Part shown: piece after piece, positions 5,361 to 10,910 of the stretch
Numbering within the stretch: position 1 is the first letter of the stretch
Layout of the letters: each line of letters begins with the position of its first letter
Origin: Patescibacteria group bacterium
GTDB lineage: Bacteria; Patescibacteriota; Minisyncoccia; Minisyncoccales; JAHIOY01
DNA: 10,910 nt
Direction of reading: 5' to 3'
Assembly: GCA_018894495.1 (NCBI GenBank)
Contig: JAHIOY010000074.1
Span: 1-10,910 of the forward strand
The notes under the pieces: generated by a model
The model's input: the letters and a program-made list of their open reading frames with translations, nothing else
Told to the model about the DNA's origin: nothing
Databases searched by the model: none
Made by a program: the position numbers and the translations under genes

Positions 5361-6080
5361 ATGGCGGACCCGGAAAAAATAAAAGAAGAAGAAAAATTAT
5401 TTGAAAAGTATTGCCCGGAACCGGATTGGCTTAATAAAGTAAAATTAACAAAAGAGGAAAAGGAAATTTATGAAAGAGGGAAAGGATTGGTTAGGGAAAA
5501 ATTTATTGGAGCAGTAAAAAGCGGAGAATTGAAGTTGCCAGAAAAGGAAAAAGAAAGTTTTGAAAAATGGCAAAAACAAGAAGGAGTTAAAAAAGAGATT
5601 GAAAAAGAAAGTTGGTATGAGAAACTAATGAAAGAGAAAGTGCCGACTTTTATTGAGGCGAAAATTCCTGATGGTACAGAATATCTTGGACACGAAGAGA
5701 AAGCAGGATCTTATGCAGAGGGTTACAACCTTTGGGAAATTAATAACTGGAAGGGTGAAAAGTTTCCACGAAGGTACCCGCCATGGGAAGGTAAACCTAG
5801 AGAACGTTTGCAGGGAAATGAATTGGTTGTAACAAAGAGTGGATCGTTCCTCACGATTGCATTTGTTCAAGCACCCTTTAAAGATAAAAGATTTATAGAG
5901 AAAAGAGGTATTCCTAGTAGAATCGTCTACCAACCGCCACCAGAAATAACCAAAAAGATCTGGGATGAACTAAAACAAAATCCTCCCACGGCACATCAAC
6001 TTATTGACCCAGAATTGCTCAAATTGATTTCCCTGCCTCCTGACCTCAAAGTTGTCTTGGAAGAAAAAGGAGAAAAATAG
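5361..6080 (+). CDS. Hypothetical protein, 239 aa
   Basis: I do not recognise this protein. There is no signal peptide or membrane segment, so it is probably cytoplasmic. Residues 1 to about 92 are charged and mostly helical, in the same K/E-rich style as the two genes before it. From about 93 onward (starting PTFIEAKIPDG) the composition changes to that of a globular domain, with many aromatic and Pro residues, for example NLWEINNW and RRYPPWEGK. The same strand, no terminator and a 30-bp gap to the DksA-like gene suggest one operon, but the hairpin at 5322-5350 lies between them. No ribosome binding site precedes the ATG. The two-part composition could mean a fusion of a coiled-coil leader to a folded domain. 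Confidence 0.75.
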   Translation: MADPEKIKEEEKLFEKYCPEPDWLNKVKLTKEEKEIYERGKGLVREKFIGAVKSGELKLPEKEKESFEKWQKQEGVKKEIEKESWYEKLMKEKVPTFIEAKIPDGTEYLGHEEKAGSYAEGYNLWEINNWKGEKFPRRYPPWEGKPRERLQGNELVVTKSGSFLTIAFVQAPFKDKRFIEKRGIPSRIVYQPPPEITKKIWDELKQNPPTAHQLIDPELLKLISLPPDLKVVLEEKGEK

Positions 6081-6105
6081 GGAAAATTGCAAAAGGTTTA
6101 CTATT

Positions 6106-6492
6106 TTACCATATAGTTTTCTTGTAAAAATCCTTGATAATTTTATCTTTGGAAATTAAAAAAGTATTAAAAAGTTGGGCAGTAGTGACAAGAACCCTGT
6201 CATGAAGATCTTTTAGACCTTTGATTTTATTTAGTTCTAAAATTAAACTCCAATTAATTTCTGAAAAAATAAAATTGTTTGCCTGGAGAATTTTAAAAAT
6301 AATCTCATCGAAATTCAACCTTATCTTTTTCTTGTCAAGAATATCAATAGATTCTAACAAAACAATGGCTGAAATAATAATGGTTGTTTCACCGCGATCG
6401 CAAGAATCAAAAATAGCCCTGGCTTTTTGAGAGAGTTTCGGGCTATCAGATAAATACCACAAAAATGCATGGGTATCGGCGATGTAATACAT
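6106..6492 (-). CDS. vapC: PIN-domain toxin, VapC type
   Basis: With the start set at the ATG at 6490-6492 the protein is 128 aa, normal for VapC ribonuclease toxins, which cleave RNA (often tRNA or rRNA) when free of antitoxin. The four acidic positions of the PIN active site are visible: D6 in IADTHAFLWYL, E47 in LLES, D98 in LHDR and D116 in ISKD. The reading frame is open 15 codons further upstream, but that longer form would overlap the antitoxin gene and put a Lys-rich tail before the conserved first strand, so I reject it. The ATG lies 1 bp after the antitoxin stop, which is typical of translational coupling in toxin-antitoxin pairs. It converges on the hypothetical gene ending at 6080. 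Confidence 0.92.
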   Translation of the reverse strand: MYYIADTHAFLWYLSDSPKLSQKARAIFDSCDRGETTIIISAIVLLESIDILDKKKIRLNFDEIIFKILQANNFIFSEINWSLILELNKIKGLKDLHDRVLVTTAQLFNTFLISKDKIIKDFYKKTIW

Positions 6493-6493
6493 T

Positions 6494-6700
6494 TTAAATT
6501 TTAGCTTCTTTAAATAGAGATTTTTTAGCTTTTTCAATATCTTCCTCAGTAATTTTAATCCCTTTAAGAATCCCTTTTAGAGAGATTATTTTTGGAGGAA
6601 ATTTAAAACCTGCTCCTTTTTTAAGTTTCAGGATTTCTTTTTCTAATTCTTCCAACTTTTGTTGATATTTAGTTTTAGTTAAAACAGATTGAGTAGGCAT
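6494..6700 (-). CDS. vapB: Antitoxin partner of the VapC-type toxin
   Basis: This 68-aa protein lies directly upstream of the PIN toxin on the same strand, 1 bp apart. The N-terminal half (KYQQKLEELEKEILKLKK) is a short amphipathic helix suited to dimerisation. The C-terminal half has SLKGILKG followed by ITEEDIEKAKKSLF, which looks like the toxin-wrapping tail of many VapB-like antitoxins. No clear AbrB or ribbon-helix-helix DNA-binding domain is evident, so the exact antitoxin class is uncertain and the name rests mainly on context. The predicted promoter places the transcript start within about 3 bp of the ATG. In such pairs the antitoxin neutralises the toxin and usually represses the operon. 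Confidence 0.82.
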   Translation of the reverse strand: MPTQSVLTKTKYQQKLEELEKEILKLKKGAGFKFPPKIISLKGILKGIKITEEDIEKAKKSLFKEAKI

Positions 6701-6708
6701 ATAATTCT

Positions 6709-6736
6709 ATTTTACCCCATTAGAAAAAAATGTAAA
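6709..6736 (-). promoter_or_regulatory. Probable promoter of the toxin-antitoxin operon
   Basis: On the minus strand TTTACA (6736-6731) and TAAAAT (6714-6709) are 16 bp apart. The expected start site, near 6702, is almost at the antitoxin ATG (6700-6698), so the message would be leaderless. The -10 box sits next to, and the spacer overlaps, one arm of the degenerate inverted repeat at 6715-6775, which could serve as an operator. Confidence 0.55.
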
Positions 6737-6775
6737 GCAAGCAAGTATAAATTTCTAACAATTTTTCTAACGGAG
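6715..6775. repeat. Degenerate copy of the CCCCGTTAGAA inverted repeat
   Basis: CCCCATTAGAAA (6715-6726) faces TTTCTAACGGAG (6764-6775), with 10 of 12 positions pairing. An extra TTTCTAAC lies at 6752-6759. The arms match those of the perfect repeat at 5322-5350 (CCCCGTTAGAA / TTCTAACGGGG), but they are further apart here. It occupies about half of the 131-bp divergent spacer between vapB and comM. Confidence 0.5.
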
Positions 6776-6794
6776 TTTAAAAAATTCATTAAAA

Positions 6795-6823
6795 TTGTCA
6801 AATTCCTATTTATCTGTTAAAGT
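6795..6823 (+). promoter_or_regulatory. Probable comM promoter with extended -10
   Basis: TTGTCA (6795-6800) and TAAAGT (6818-6823) are 17 bp apart, with TG at 6815-6816 making an extended -10. The start site would be near 6830, and the comM ATG is at 6832. This is the third promoter in the window to predict a leader of only a few bases. Confidence 0.55.
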
Positions 6824-6831
6824 TTATTAGT

Positions 6832-8361
6832 ATGCCCTCAAAAGTTTATTCGGCAGCGATGATTGGTTTGGAGGCAAAAATTATTGAAGTTGAAATTGAC
6901 ACTTCTTATGGGTTGCGCCGTTTTGAAATTGTCGGTTTGCCGGACAAAGCTATTCAGGAGTCGCGAGAAAGAGTTGGGGCAGCCATTGAGAGCTCCGGTT
7001 TTCAATCGCCTCATAGCCAGCCGGTAAGGGTTTTGGTCTCTTTGGCTCCGGCTGACTTAAAAAAGGAGGGTTCTTTATACGATTTGCCAATTGCTTTGGC
7101 TTACCTTTTAGCGGAAAAGAAAATCAGTTTTTCTCCGGCAAAGAAATTATTTTTGGGAGAATTGTCCTTACAAGGGACGCTGAGGCCAATTAAGGGCGCG
7201 CTTTCTTTCGCCCTTTTTGCTTTAAAGAAGGGGTTTTCCGAATTAATTCTGCCAAAAGAAAATTCATTGGAGGCGGGTTTAATAGGCGAGAAGGAATTAA
7301 AAATAATCGGGGCCCAGGACCTAAGAGAAGTTGTAGCTCATTTAGAAGGGAAAAAAGAAATTTTAGCCCAGAAAACAAATCCCAATGATTTTCTTGAAAA
7401 TCAAAATTATCTCCTTGACCTCAAATATATAAAAGGTCAAGAATACGCCAAAAGGGCTTTAGAAATTGCGGCAGCCGGCGGCCACAGCCTTTTAATGACC
7501 GGTCCCCCGGGAACAGGAAAAACCCTGCTGGCAAAAGGAATTATTTCCATTCTGCCTCCGCTTTCTTTTGAAGAGTCCTTGGAGGTAACCCAAATTTACA
7601 GCATGGCCGGCTTCTTGCCAAGGTCTAAACCCCTCATTAACCAAAGACCATTTAGGTCGCCCCATCACACCTCGTCTGAGGTCTCTTTGATTGGCGGCGG
7701 AAATCCTCCGAGGCCAGGCGAAATCACTCTCGCTCACCGCGGTGTGTTGTTTCTGGATGAATTTCCCGAATTTCATCGCAATGTCCTGGAGTCCCTGCGC
7801 CAGCCGATTGAAGAAGGAGAAATTACTATTTTAAGGGCAAGGCATTCCTTGACTTTCCCGGCTCGCTTTGCCTTGGTTGCGGCTTCCAATCCTTGTCCCT
7901 GCGGTTATTTTAGAAATCCGGAAATAAAATGCACCTGCGCCAACTCTCAAATTTCAATGTACCGGAGAAAACTATCAGGACCCTTAATGGATCGCCTTGA
8001 CCTATTTATAACCGTTCCCCAAATAAAATATGAAAAGTTAGCCGAATCAGATGAAGAAAACCAGACCCCTAAAATAAGAGAGAAGGTGAACAAGGCAAGG
8101 GAACTTCAAAAAGAAAGATACAAAGATGAAAAGTTTTTAACCAATTCGGAAATTGACATCTCCAAAATAAAAAAATACTGCCAGATAGACGGCAGGTCGC
8201 AGGGTCTTTTAAAAAAATTTGTTGACTCGGGAAGATTATCGGCCCGAGGGTATCATCGGGTTCTAAAGACAGCCAGAACAATCGCTGATTTGGAAGACAC
8301 TGAAAACATCTTATTTGACCATTTAAGCGAAGCTCTTTCTTATCGCCTTCGCGAGGACTAG
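6832..8361 (+). CDS. comM: ComM, YifB-type Mg-chelatase-like AAA+ helicase
   Basis: ComM is a hexameric AAA+ motor that promotes branch migration when imported single-stranded DNA recombines with the chromosome during natural transformation. The 509-aa length matches the family. Order of parts: an N-terminal ChlI-like domain (about 1-170, with VGLPDKAIQESRERV near 34-48), Walker A GPPGTGKT at 224-231, Walker B VLFLDEF at 305-311, the sensor AASNPCPCGYF (350-360) followed by CTC (367-369), and the C-terminal Mg-chelatase helical domain. The four cysteines in CPCG and CTC are typical of ComM and may bind zinc. The gene is transcribed alone, divergent from the toxin-antitoxin pair. Its TAG stop overlaps the TAG of the convergent LysM-CHAP gene. 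Confidence 0.96.
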   Translation: MPSKVYSAAMIGLEAKIIEVEIDTSYGLRRFEIVGLPDKAIQESRERVGAAIESSGFQSPHSQPVRVLVSLAPADLKKEGSLYDLPIALAYLLAEKKISFSPAKKLFLGELSLQGTLRPIKGALSFALFALKKGFSELILPKENSLEAGLIGEKELKIIGAQDLREVVAHLEGKKEILAQKTNPNDFLENQNYLLDLKYIKGQEYAKRALEIAAAGGHSLLMTGPPGTGKTLLAKGIISILPPLSFEESLEVTQIYSMAGFLPRSKPLINQRPFRSPHHTSSEVSLIGGGNPPRPGEITLAHRGVLFLDEFPEFHRNVLESLRQPIEEGEITILRARHSLTFPARFALVAASNPCPCGYFRNPEIKCTCANSQISMYRRKLSGPLMDRLDLFITVPQIKYEKLAESDEENQTPKIREKVNKARELQKERYKDEKFLTNSEIDISKIKKYCQIDGRSQGLLKKFVDSGRLSARGYHRVLKTARTIADLEDTENILFDHLSEALSYRLRED

Positions 8362-9488
8362 TAAATATAACCCTTGATTCCGGAATCACCTATTTTAAGA
8401 CGATGATGATTCGTCCCCCCGAATTGATAGTAATTCATTTCAGAAAAGATAACCGTACCTCCCCTTACCTCTTCAACATAAGCAACATGACCTAAGGGGT
8501 GGGAGGTTTTAAGGGAAATGACGGCGCCAACTTCAGGCGCGCAGTTGCTTCCCTTGCAAACATTGAAACCATCGGCAATGGCATTATTCAACCAATTTTT
8601 GGCATTGCCCCAATCGTTTGGGATAGTTCTCTTTTGAGCCACCCACCAGGTGCAATAACCCCAGGGATAAGAATTTTTTATATTAGACGACTTAACAACA
8701 ATCTTTTTAATTTCTTTAATTTCTGGCTCAATCGGCATTTTGCCGCCGGGAATAATTAAAAGCTCTTCTAAAACTAAATCCCCATCTTTTGATAGTCCAT
8801 TAAATTCAATAATTTTTTCTGCCTCAACTTGATATTTTTTAGCCAAATCCTCCACCCGGTCTCCTTCTTTTACCAAATGCATAACTCCGTCAATCGGCAA
8901 AATAATCAACTGCTGGCCTGGTTTAATTAAAGAGTTTTTGATACTATTCTTTATTTCGGAATTTGAAAAATTACGAAATAAAAACTGGTTGGCAGAAATA
9001 ATCGTTTCTGTCAAAAGCCCGAAATTTTTGGCGATTAACCAGACGCTGTCTCCTTCTTTTACCGTATACTCAACAATTCCCTTTTTTTCTTCGTCATCTT
9101 CCACCAAAGTCCCCAAAACCTCGGAGCGAAAAATATTGGGAGGGGAAACCGCTTTTAGACCTGTGTTCTGAACCAGAGACAAATCGGGAAATTCAAATTG
9201 AGCGGCCGAACTTTGCTCTAAAAATAAATTTTGCTCGTTTAAGCCGTCAGACGGCAAGTCCAAAAAAGAAAAATCCTCTCTGGGAGGAAAAATAAAGAGT
9301 AGCATTATGAAAAGAATGAACGGGACCGTTTTAAAAAAGAAAACCGGGTCAGTAATGGCTCCCTTTAATAATCTACAAATTGCTGGTGCAATTTGTAATT
9401 TTAATTTATTAAGTTCAAGTTTACAAAACAAGTTTACAAAATCCCGAAGAATTTTGTAGAATCCGAAGGGATTTTTTAGAATTGGCAT
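8358..9488 (-). CDS. Membrane-anchored LysM-LysM-CHAP peptidoglycan hydrolase
   Basis: From the ATG at 9486-9488 the protein has 376 aa. An N-terminal membrane segment (about 50-68) follows a short basic cytoplasmic part, so the rest is outside the cell. Two LysM domains, which bind peptidoglycan glycan chains, lie at about 140-198 (YTVKEGDSVWLIAKNFG) and 203-248 (HLVKEGDRVEDLAKKY). The CHAP domain (272-376) has catalytic C279 in GYCTWW, H334 in GHVAYVEE, and E350/N352 as candidates for the third residue; CHAP enzymes act as amidases or endopeptidases. C311 and C316 could form a disulfide. It may remodel the cell's own wall at division or act on a neighbour's wall. The frame continues upstream to 9617, but that form would overlap rsmA. 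The 5' coding part is made of repeats. Confidence 0.9.
   Translation of the reverse strand: MPILKNPFGFYKILRDFVNLFCKLELNKLKLQIAPAICRLLKGAITDPVFFFKTVPFILFIMLLFIFPPREDFSFLDLPSDGLNEQNLFLEQSSAAQFEFPDLSLVQNTGLKAVSPPNIFRSEVLGTLVEDDEEKKGIVEYTVKEGDSVWLIAKNFGLLTETIISANQFLFRNFSNSEIKNSIKNSLIKPGQQLIILPIDGVMHLVKEGDRVEDLAKKYQVEAEKIIEFNGLSKDGDLVLEELLIIPGGKMPIEPEIKEIKKIVVKSSNIKNSYPWGYCTWWVAQKRTIPNDWGNAKNWLNNAIADGFNVCKGSNCAPEVGAVISLKTSHPLGHVAYVEEVRGGTVIFSEMNYYQFGGTNHHRLKIGDSGIKGYIY
9374..9441. repeat. Hairpin and 13-bp tandem duplication at 5' end of LysM-CHAP gene
   Basis: TACAAATTGC (9374-9383) and GCAATTTGTA (9388-9397) form a perfect 10-bp stem around TGGT. CAAGTTTACAAAA is perfectly duplicated in tandem at 9416-9428 and 9429-9441. 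Both lie in the codons for the cytoplasmic part before the membrane segment. A 13-bp unit is not a multiple of three, so its gain or loss would shift the frame. Confidence 0.7.
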
Positions 9489-9546
9489 TAGTTTAGAAAT
9501 GTTTTTTAATTTTAATTTTATTGATTTTATTTTAACGCCTGCCAAA

Positions 9547-9552
9547 TATAAT
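9547..9552 (+). promoter_or_regulatory. Candidate -10 box for rsmA
   Basis: A perfect TATAAT lies 50 bp before the chosen rsmA start. The only -35-like sequence, TTGATT (9521-9526), is 20 bp away, which is longer than ideal. The start site would be near 9559, giving a leader of about 43 bases to the ATG at 9602, or about 4 bases to the in-frame ATG at 9563. Confidence 0.35.
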
Positions 9553-9565
9553 GTCAAGAGGTATG

Positions 9566-9589
9566 GACGTCGCACGTGACGTCGCATGT
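9566..9589. repeat. Tandem 12-bp GC-rich repeat before rsmA
   Basis: GACGTCGCACGT (9566-9577) is followed directly by GACGTCGCATGT (9578-9589), with one mismatch. The unit contains the palindrome GACGTC, and CACGTG spans the junction. It is strikingly GC-rich for this spacer. If the longer rsmA frame were used, it would be translated as VARDVA-like residues unlike any RsmA N-terminus. Confidence 0.65.
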
Positions 9590-9601
9590 CCAAAAAACTT
9601 A

Positions 9602-10450
9602 ATGTCTCAAATACCAATTGGAAAAATAATTAAAAAATACAAAATAAGACCTTCAAAGGGGTTGGGTCAGAACTTTTTGGTTGACAAAAGGGTTCTTCAA
9701 AAAATTGTCGCAACAGCCGAACTCAAACCGGATGATATTGTTTTGGAAATCGGGCCAGGTATTGGAAATTTAACTCAGGAATTAGCAAAAAGAGTAAAAA
9801 AAGTTATCGCAATAGAAAAGGACATAAAGATGGTTGAAATTCTGAAAAATGTTTTAGATGAGCAGGGTATTCAAAATGTTGAAATTATAAACGGAGATAT
9901 TCTAAAAATTCAAAATTCAAAATTCAAAATTCAAAATTCTTACAAGGTGGTGGCAAATCTTCCTTACTATATTACCTCGCCCGTTATTCGTCTTTTCCTA
10001 GAAAAGGTTGAGGTCAAACCTCAACAGATGGTTTTGATGGTGCAAAAGGAAGTAGCCCAGAGAATTGTGGCCCAACCTCCGGATATGAATTTATTGGCGG
10101 TTTCGGTCCAGTTTTACGCTAAACCCGAAATTATCAGTTATGTTTCAAAAAGAGCCTTCTGGCCCTCCCCTAAGGTTGATTCTGCTATTATCAAAATAAT
10201 TCCGCGCCAATTCGGTAAAAAAGCCACGATCGTAGGAAATTTACCGAGAGAGTTGTTTTTTAAAGTGGTGAGGGCGGGGTTTTCCCATCCCAGAAAACAA
10301 CTCTTGAATAACTTAGCAAGTGGACTAAAATTAGATAAAGAAAAAATGAAAGAGTGGCTTTTGAAAAATAACATCCAGCCGAGCCAAAGAGCCGAAACCC
10401 TGTCAGTTGAGGATTGGCTTAATTTAGCAAAATGCTTTAAAATGAAATAA
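9602..10450 (+). CDS. rsmA: 16S rRNA (adenine 1518/1519-N6)-dimethyltransferase RsmA
   Basis: RsmA (KsgA) dimethylates two adjacent adenines in helix 45 of 16S rRNA late in small-subunit assembly, using S-adenosylmethionine. From the ATG at 9602 the protein has 282 aa, normal for the family, and begins just before the conserved RPSKGLGQNFL (16-26). The SAM-binding VLEIGPGIGNLT is at 47-58, the acidic residue after the second strand is E72, and the catalytic NLPYYI is at 119-124. In-frame ATGs at 9551 and 9563 would add a tail encoded by a tandem repeat, so I prefer 9602, though the -10 box leaves 9563 possible. Residues 102-113, between GD99 and NLPY, are encoded by a heptamer repeat. A membrane-protein gene follows after 4 bp. 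Confidence 0.95.
   Translation: MSQIPIGKIIKKYKIRPSKGLGQNFLVDKRVLQKIVATAELKPDDIVLEIGPGIGNLTQELAKRVKKVIAIEKDIKMVEILKNVLDEQGIQNVEIINGDILKIQNSKFKIQNSYKVVANLPYYITSPVIRLFLEKVEVKPQQMVLMVQKEVAQRIVAQPPDMNLLAVSVQFYAKPEIISYVSKRAFWPSPKVDSAIIKIIPRQFGKKATIVGNLPRELFFKVVRAGFSHPRKQLLNNLASGLKLDKEKMKEWLLKNNIQPSQRAETLSVEDWLNLAKCFKMK
9905..9939. repeat. AAAATTC heptamer array inside rsmA
   Basis: Five perfect tandem copies of AAAATTC lie in the coding sequence and are read as KIQNSKF-KIQNS. Because 7 is not a multiple of 3, gain or loss of a unit would shift the frame, while gain or loss of three units would keep it. The period is the same as in the intergenic arrays at 86-164 and 274-308. Confidence 0.9.
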
Positions 10451-10454
10451 TAAT

Positions 10455-10910
10455 ATGCGGCCAAAAACATTTTTTAATCCGAAACTATTTCTTTTGCTTT
10501 TGATTTCCCTGATTTTATTTTTCAGTTTTTTAACTTATTGGCGGTTCAAGGAGTTTAAAAAATCCTTGTCCAAAATTGAACCCCCGAAATTTGAAATGCC
10601 AAAAACAGAACTAATTCCTCAACCAGCAAAAATAGAAGAAAAAGAATTTGTAAGCCCGGACGGAAAATTAAAGTTCAAATACGGCTCTGACTGGCGGGAA
10701 ATGGGAGGAGACAACGGCTTACTTGACATTAGCAAACAACAAGTAGAGGGGGCAAAAATTCTTTTTTTCGCCCAAAAATTAAGTGAGGCGAATGCGGGCT
10801 TTTTGTCGGTTCAAGAAATGGAATCGGCACCTGATCAAACATTGGAAGAAATAATTAATAAAGTAAAGGGTAATGCCACGACAAGCGAAGCAGAAATTAT
10901 TAATTTAACC
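10455..10910 (+). CDS. Membrane-anchored extracytoplasmic protein, truncated by window end
   Basis: An open frame of 152 codons runs from the ATG at 10455 to the edge without a stop. Residues 11-29 form a strong hydrophobic segment after a short basic start (MRPK), so it is an uncleaved signal anchor or signal peptide. A Pro-rich linker (about 45-62) follows. The domain beginning near FVSPDGKLKFKYGSDW looks like the start of a PsbP-like or DUF1795-like fold, but this is only an impression from the short motif. I cannot name it. It lies 4 bp after rsmA, so it is probably co-transcribed, and no ribosome binding site is present. Confidence 0.75.
   Translation, partial: MRPKTFFNPKLFLLLLISLILFFSFLTYWRFKEFKKSLSKIEPPKFEMPKTELIPQPAKIEEKEFVSPDGKLKFKYGSDWREMGGDNGLLDISKQQVEGAKILFFAQKLSEANAGFLSVQEMESAPDQTLEEIINKVKGNATTSEAEIINLT

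Noticed and set aside
6221..6430. Plus-strand 69-codon frame opposite vapC
   Set aside because: It has no promoter or ribosome site and lies entirely over a gene with a clear PIN active site.
6106..6537. Longer VapC starting at 6537
   Set aside because: It would overlap the antitoxin gene by over 40 bp and place a Lys-rich tail before the conserved first PIN strand.
8358..9617. Longer LysM-CHAP protein starting at 9617
   Set aside because: It would run through the rsmA promoter region and start. The extra 43 residues come from spacer repeats.
1..10910. Alternative genetic code with TGA as Gly, as in some CPR lineages
   Set aside because: rpsO and pnp both end at TGA at the expected C-terminus, and no gene needs TGA read as an amino acid.

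Overview
The window is AT-rich bacterial DNA with compact genes, reading the standard code (TGA is used as a stop in rpsO and pnp). I infer a Candidate Phyla Radiation (Patescibacteria, probably Parcubacteria-like) genome. The reasons are: tRNAs without encoded CCA, almost no Shine-Dalgarno sequences, K/E-rich coiled-coil proteins of unknown function, short intergenic regions built from 7-9 bp tandem repeats, and a ComM homologue in a small-genome context. This is an inference from style and gene content; no database search was possible.

Layout. (1) 1-350: tRNA-Arg(UCG) and tRNA-Lys(CUU), separated and followed by heptamer repeat arrays, then a strong promoter. (2) 352-3315: rpsO, a NYN-domain (LabA/DUF88-type) predicted nuclease, and pnp. 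This is the classical rpsO-pnp pair with an RNase-fold gene placed between them, and it forms an RNA-metabolism unit. (3) 3377-6080: a 512-aa coiled-coil protein with a C-terminal membrane anchor, a small DksA/TraR-type zinc-finger protein, and an unrecognised 239-aa protein. (4) 6106-6700, minus strand: a VapBC-type toxin-antitoxin pair. (5) 6832-8361: comM, the AAA+ helicase of natural transformation. (6) 8358-9488, minus strand: a membrane-anchored protein with two LysM domains and a CHAP peptidoglycan hydrolase domain. It converges on comM with a 4-bp overlap of stop codons. (7) 9602-10910: rsmA (ksgA) followed after 4 bp by a truncated gene for a membrane-anchored extracytoplasmic protein.

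Two themes run through the window. First, the three best promoters (before rpsO, vapB and comM) all have their -10 box so close to the ATG that the mRNA would be leaderless or nearly so, and most other genes also lack a recognisable ribosome binding site. Second, short tandem repeats and small perfect palindromes are common. They fill the spacers, and they also reach into coding sequence: inside rsmA, inside the coiled-coil gene, at the 5' end of the LysM-CHAP gene, and at the 3' ends of pnp and the DksA-like gene, where they supply the last codons or the stop.
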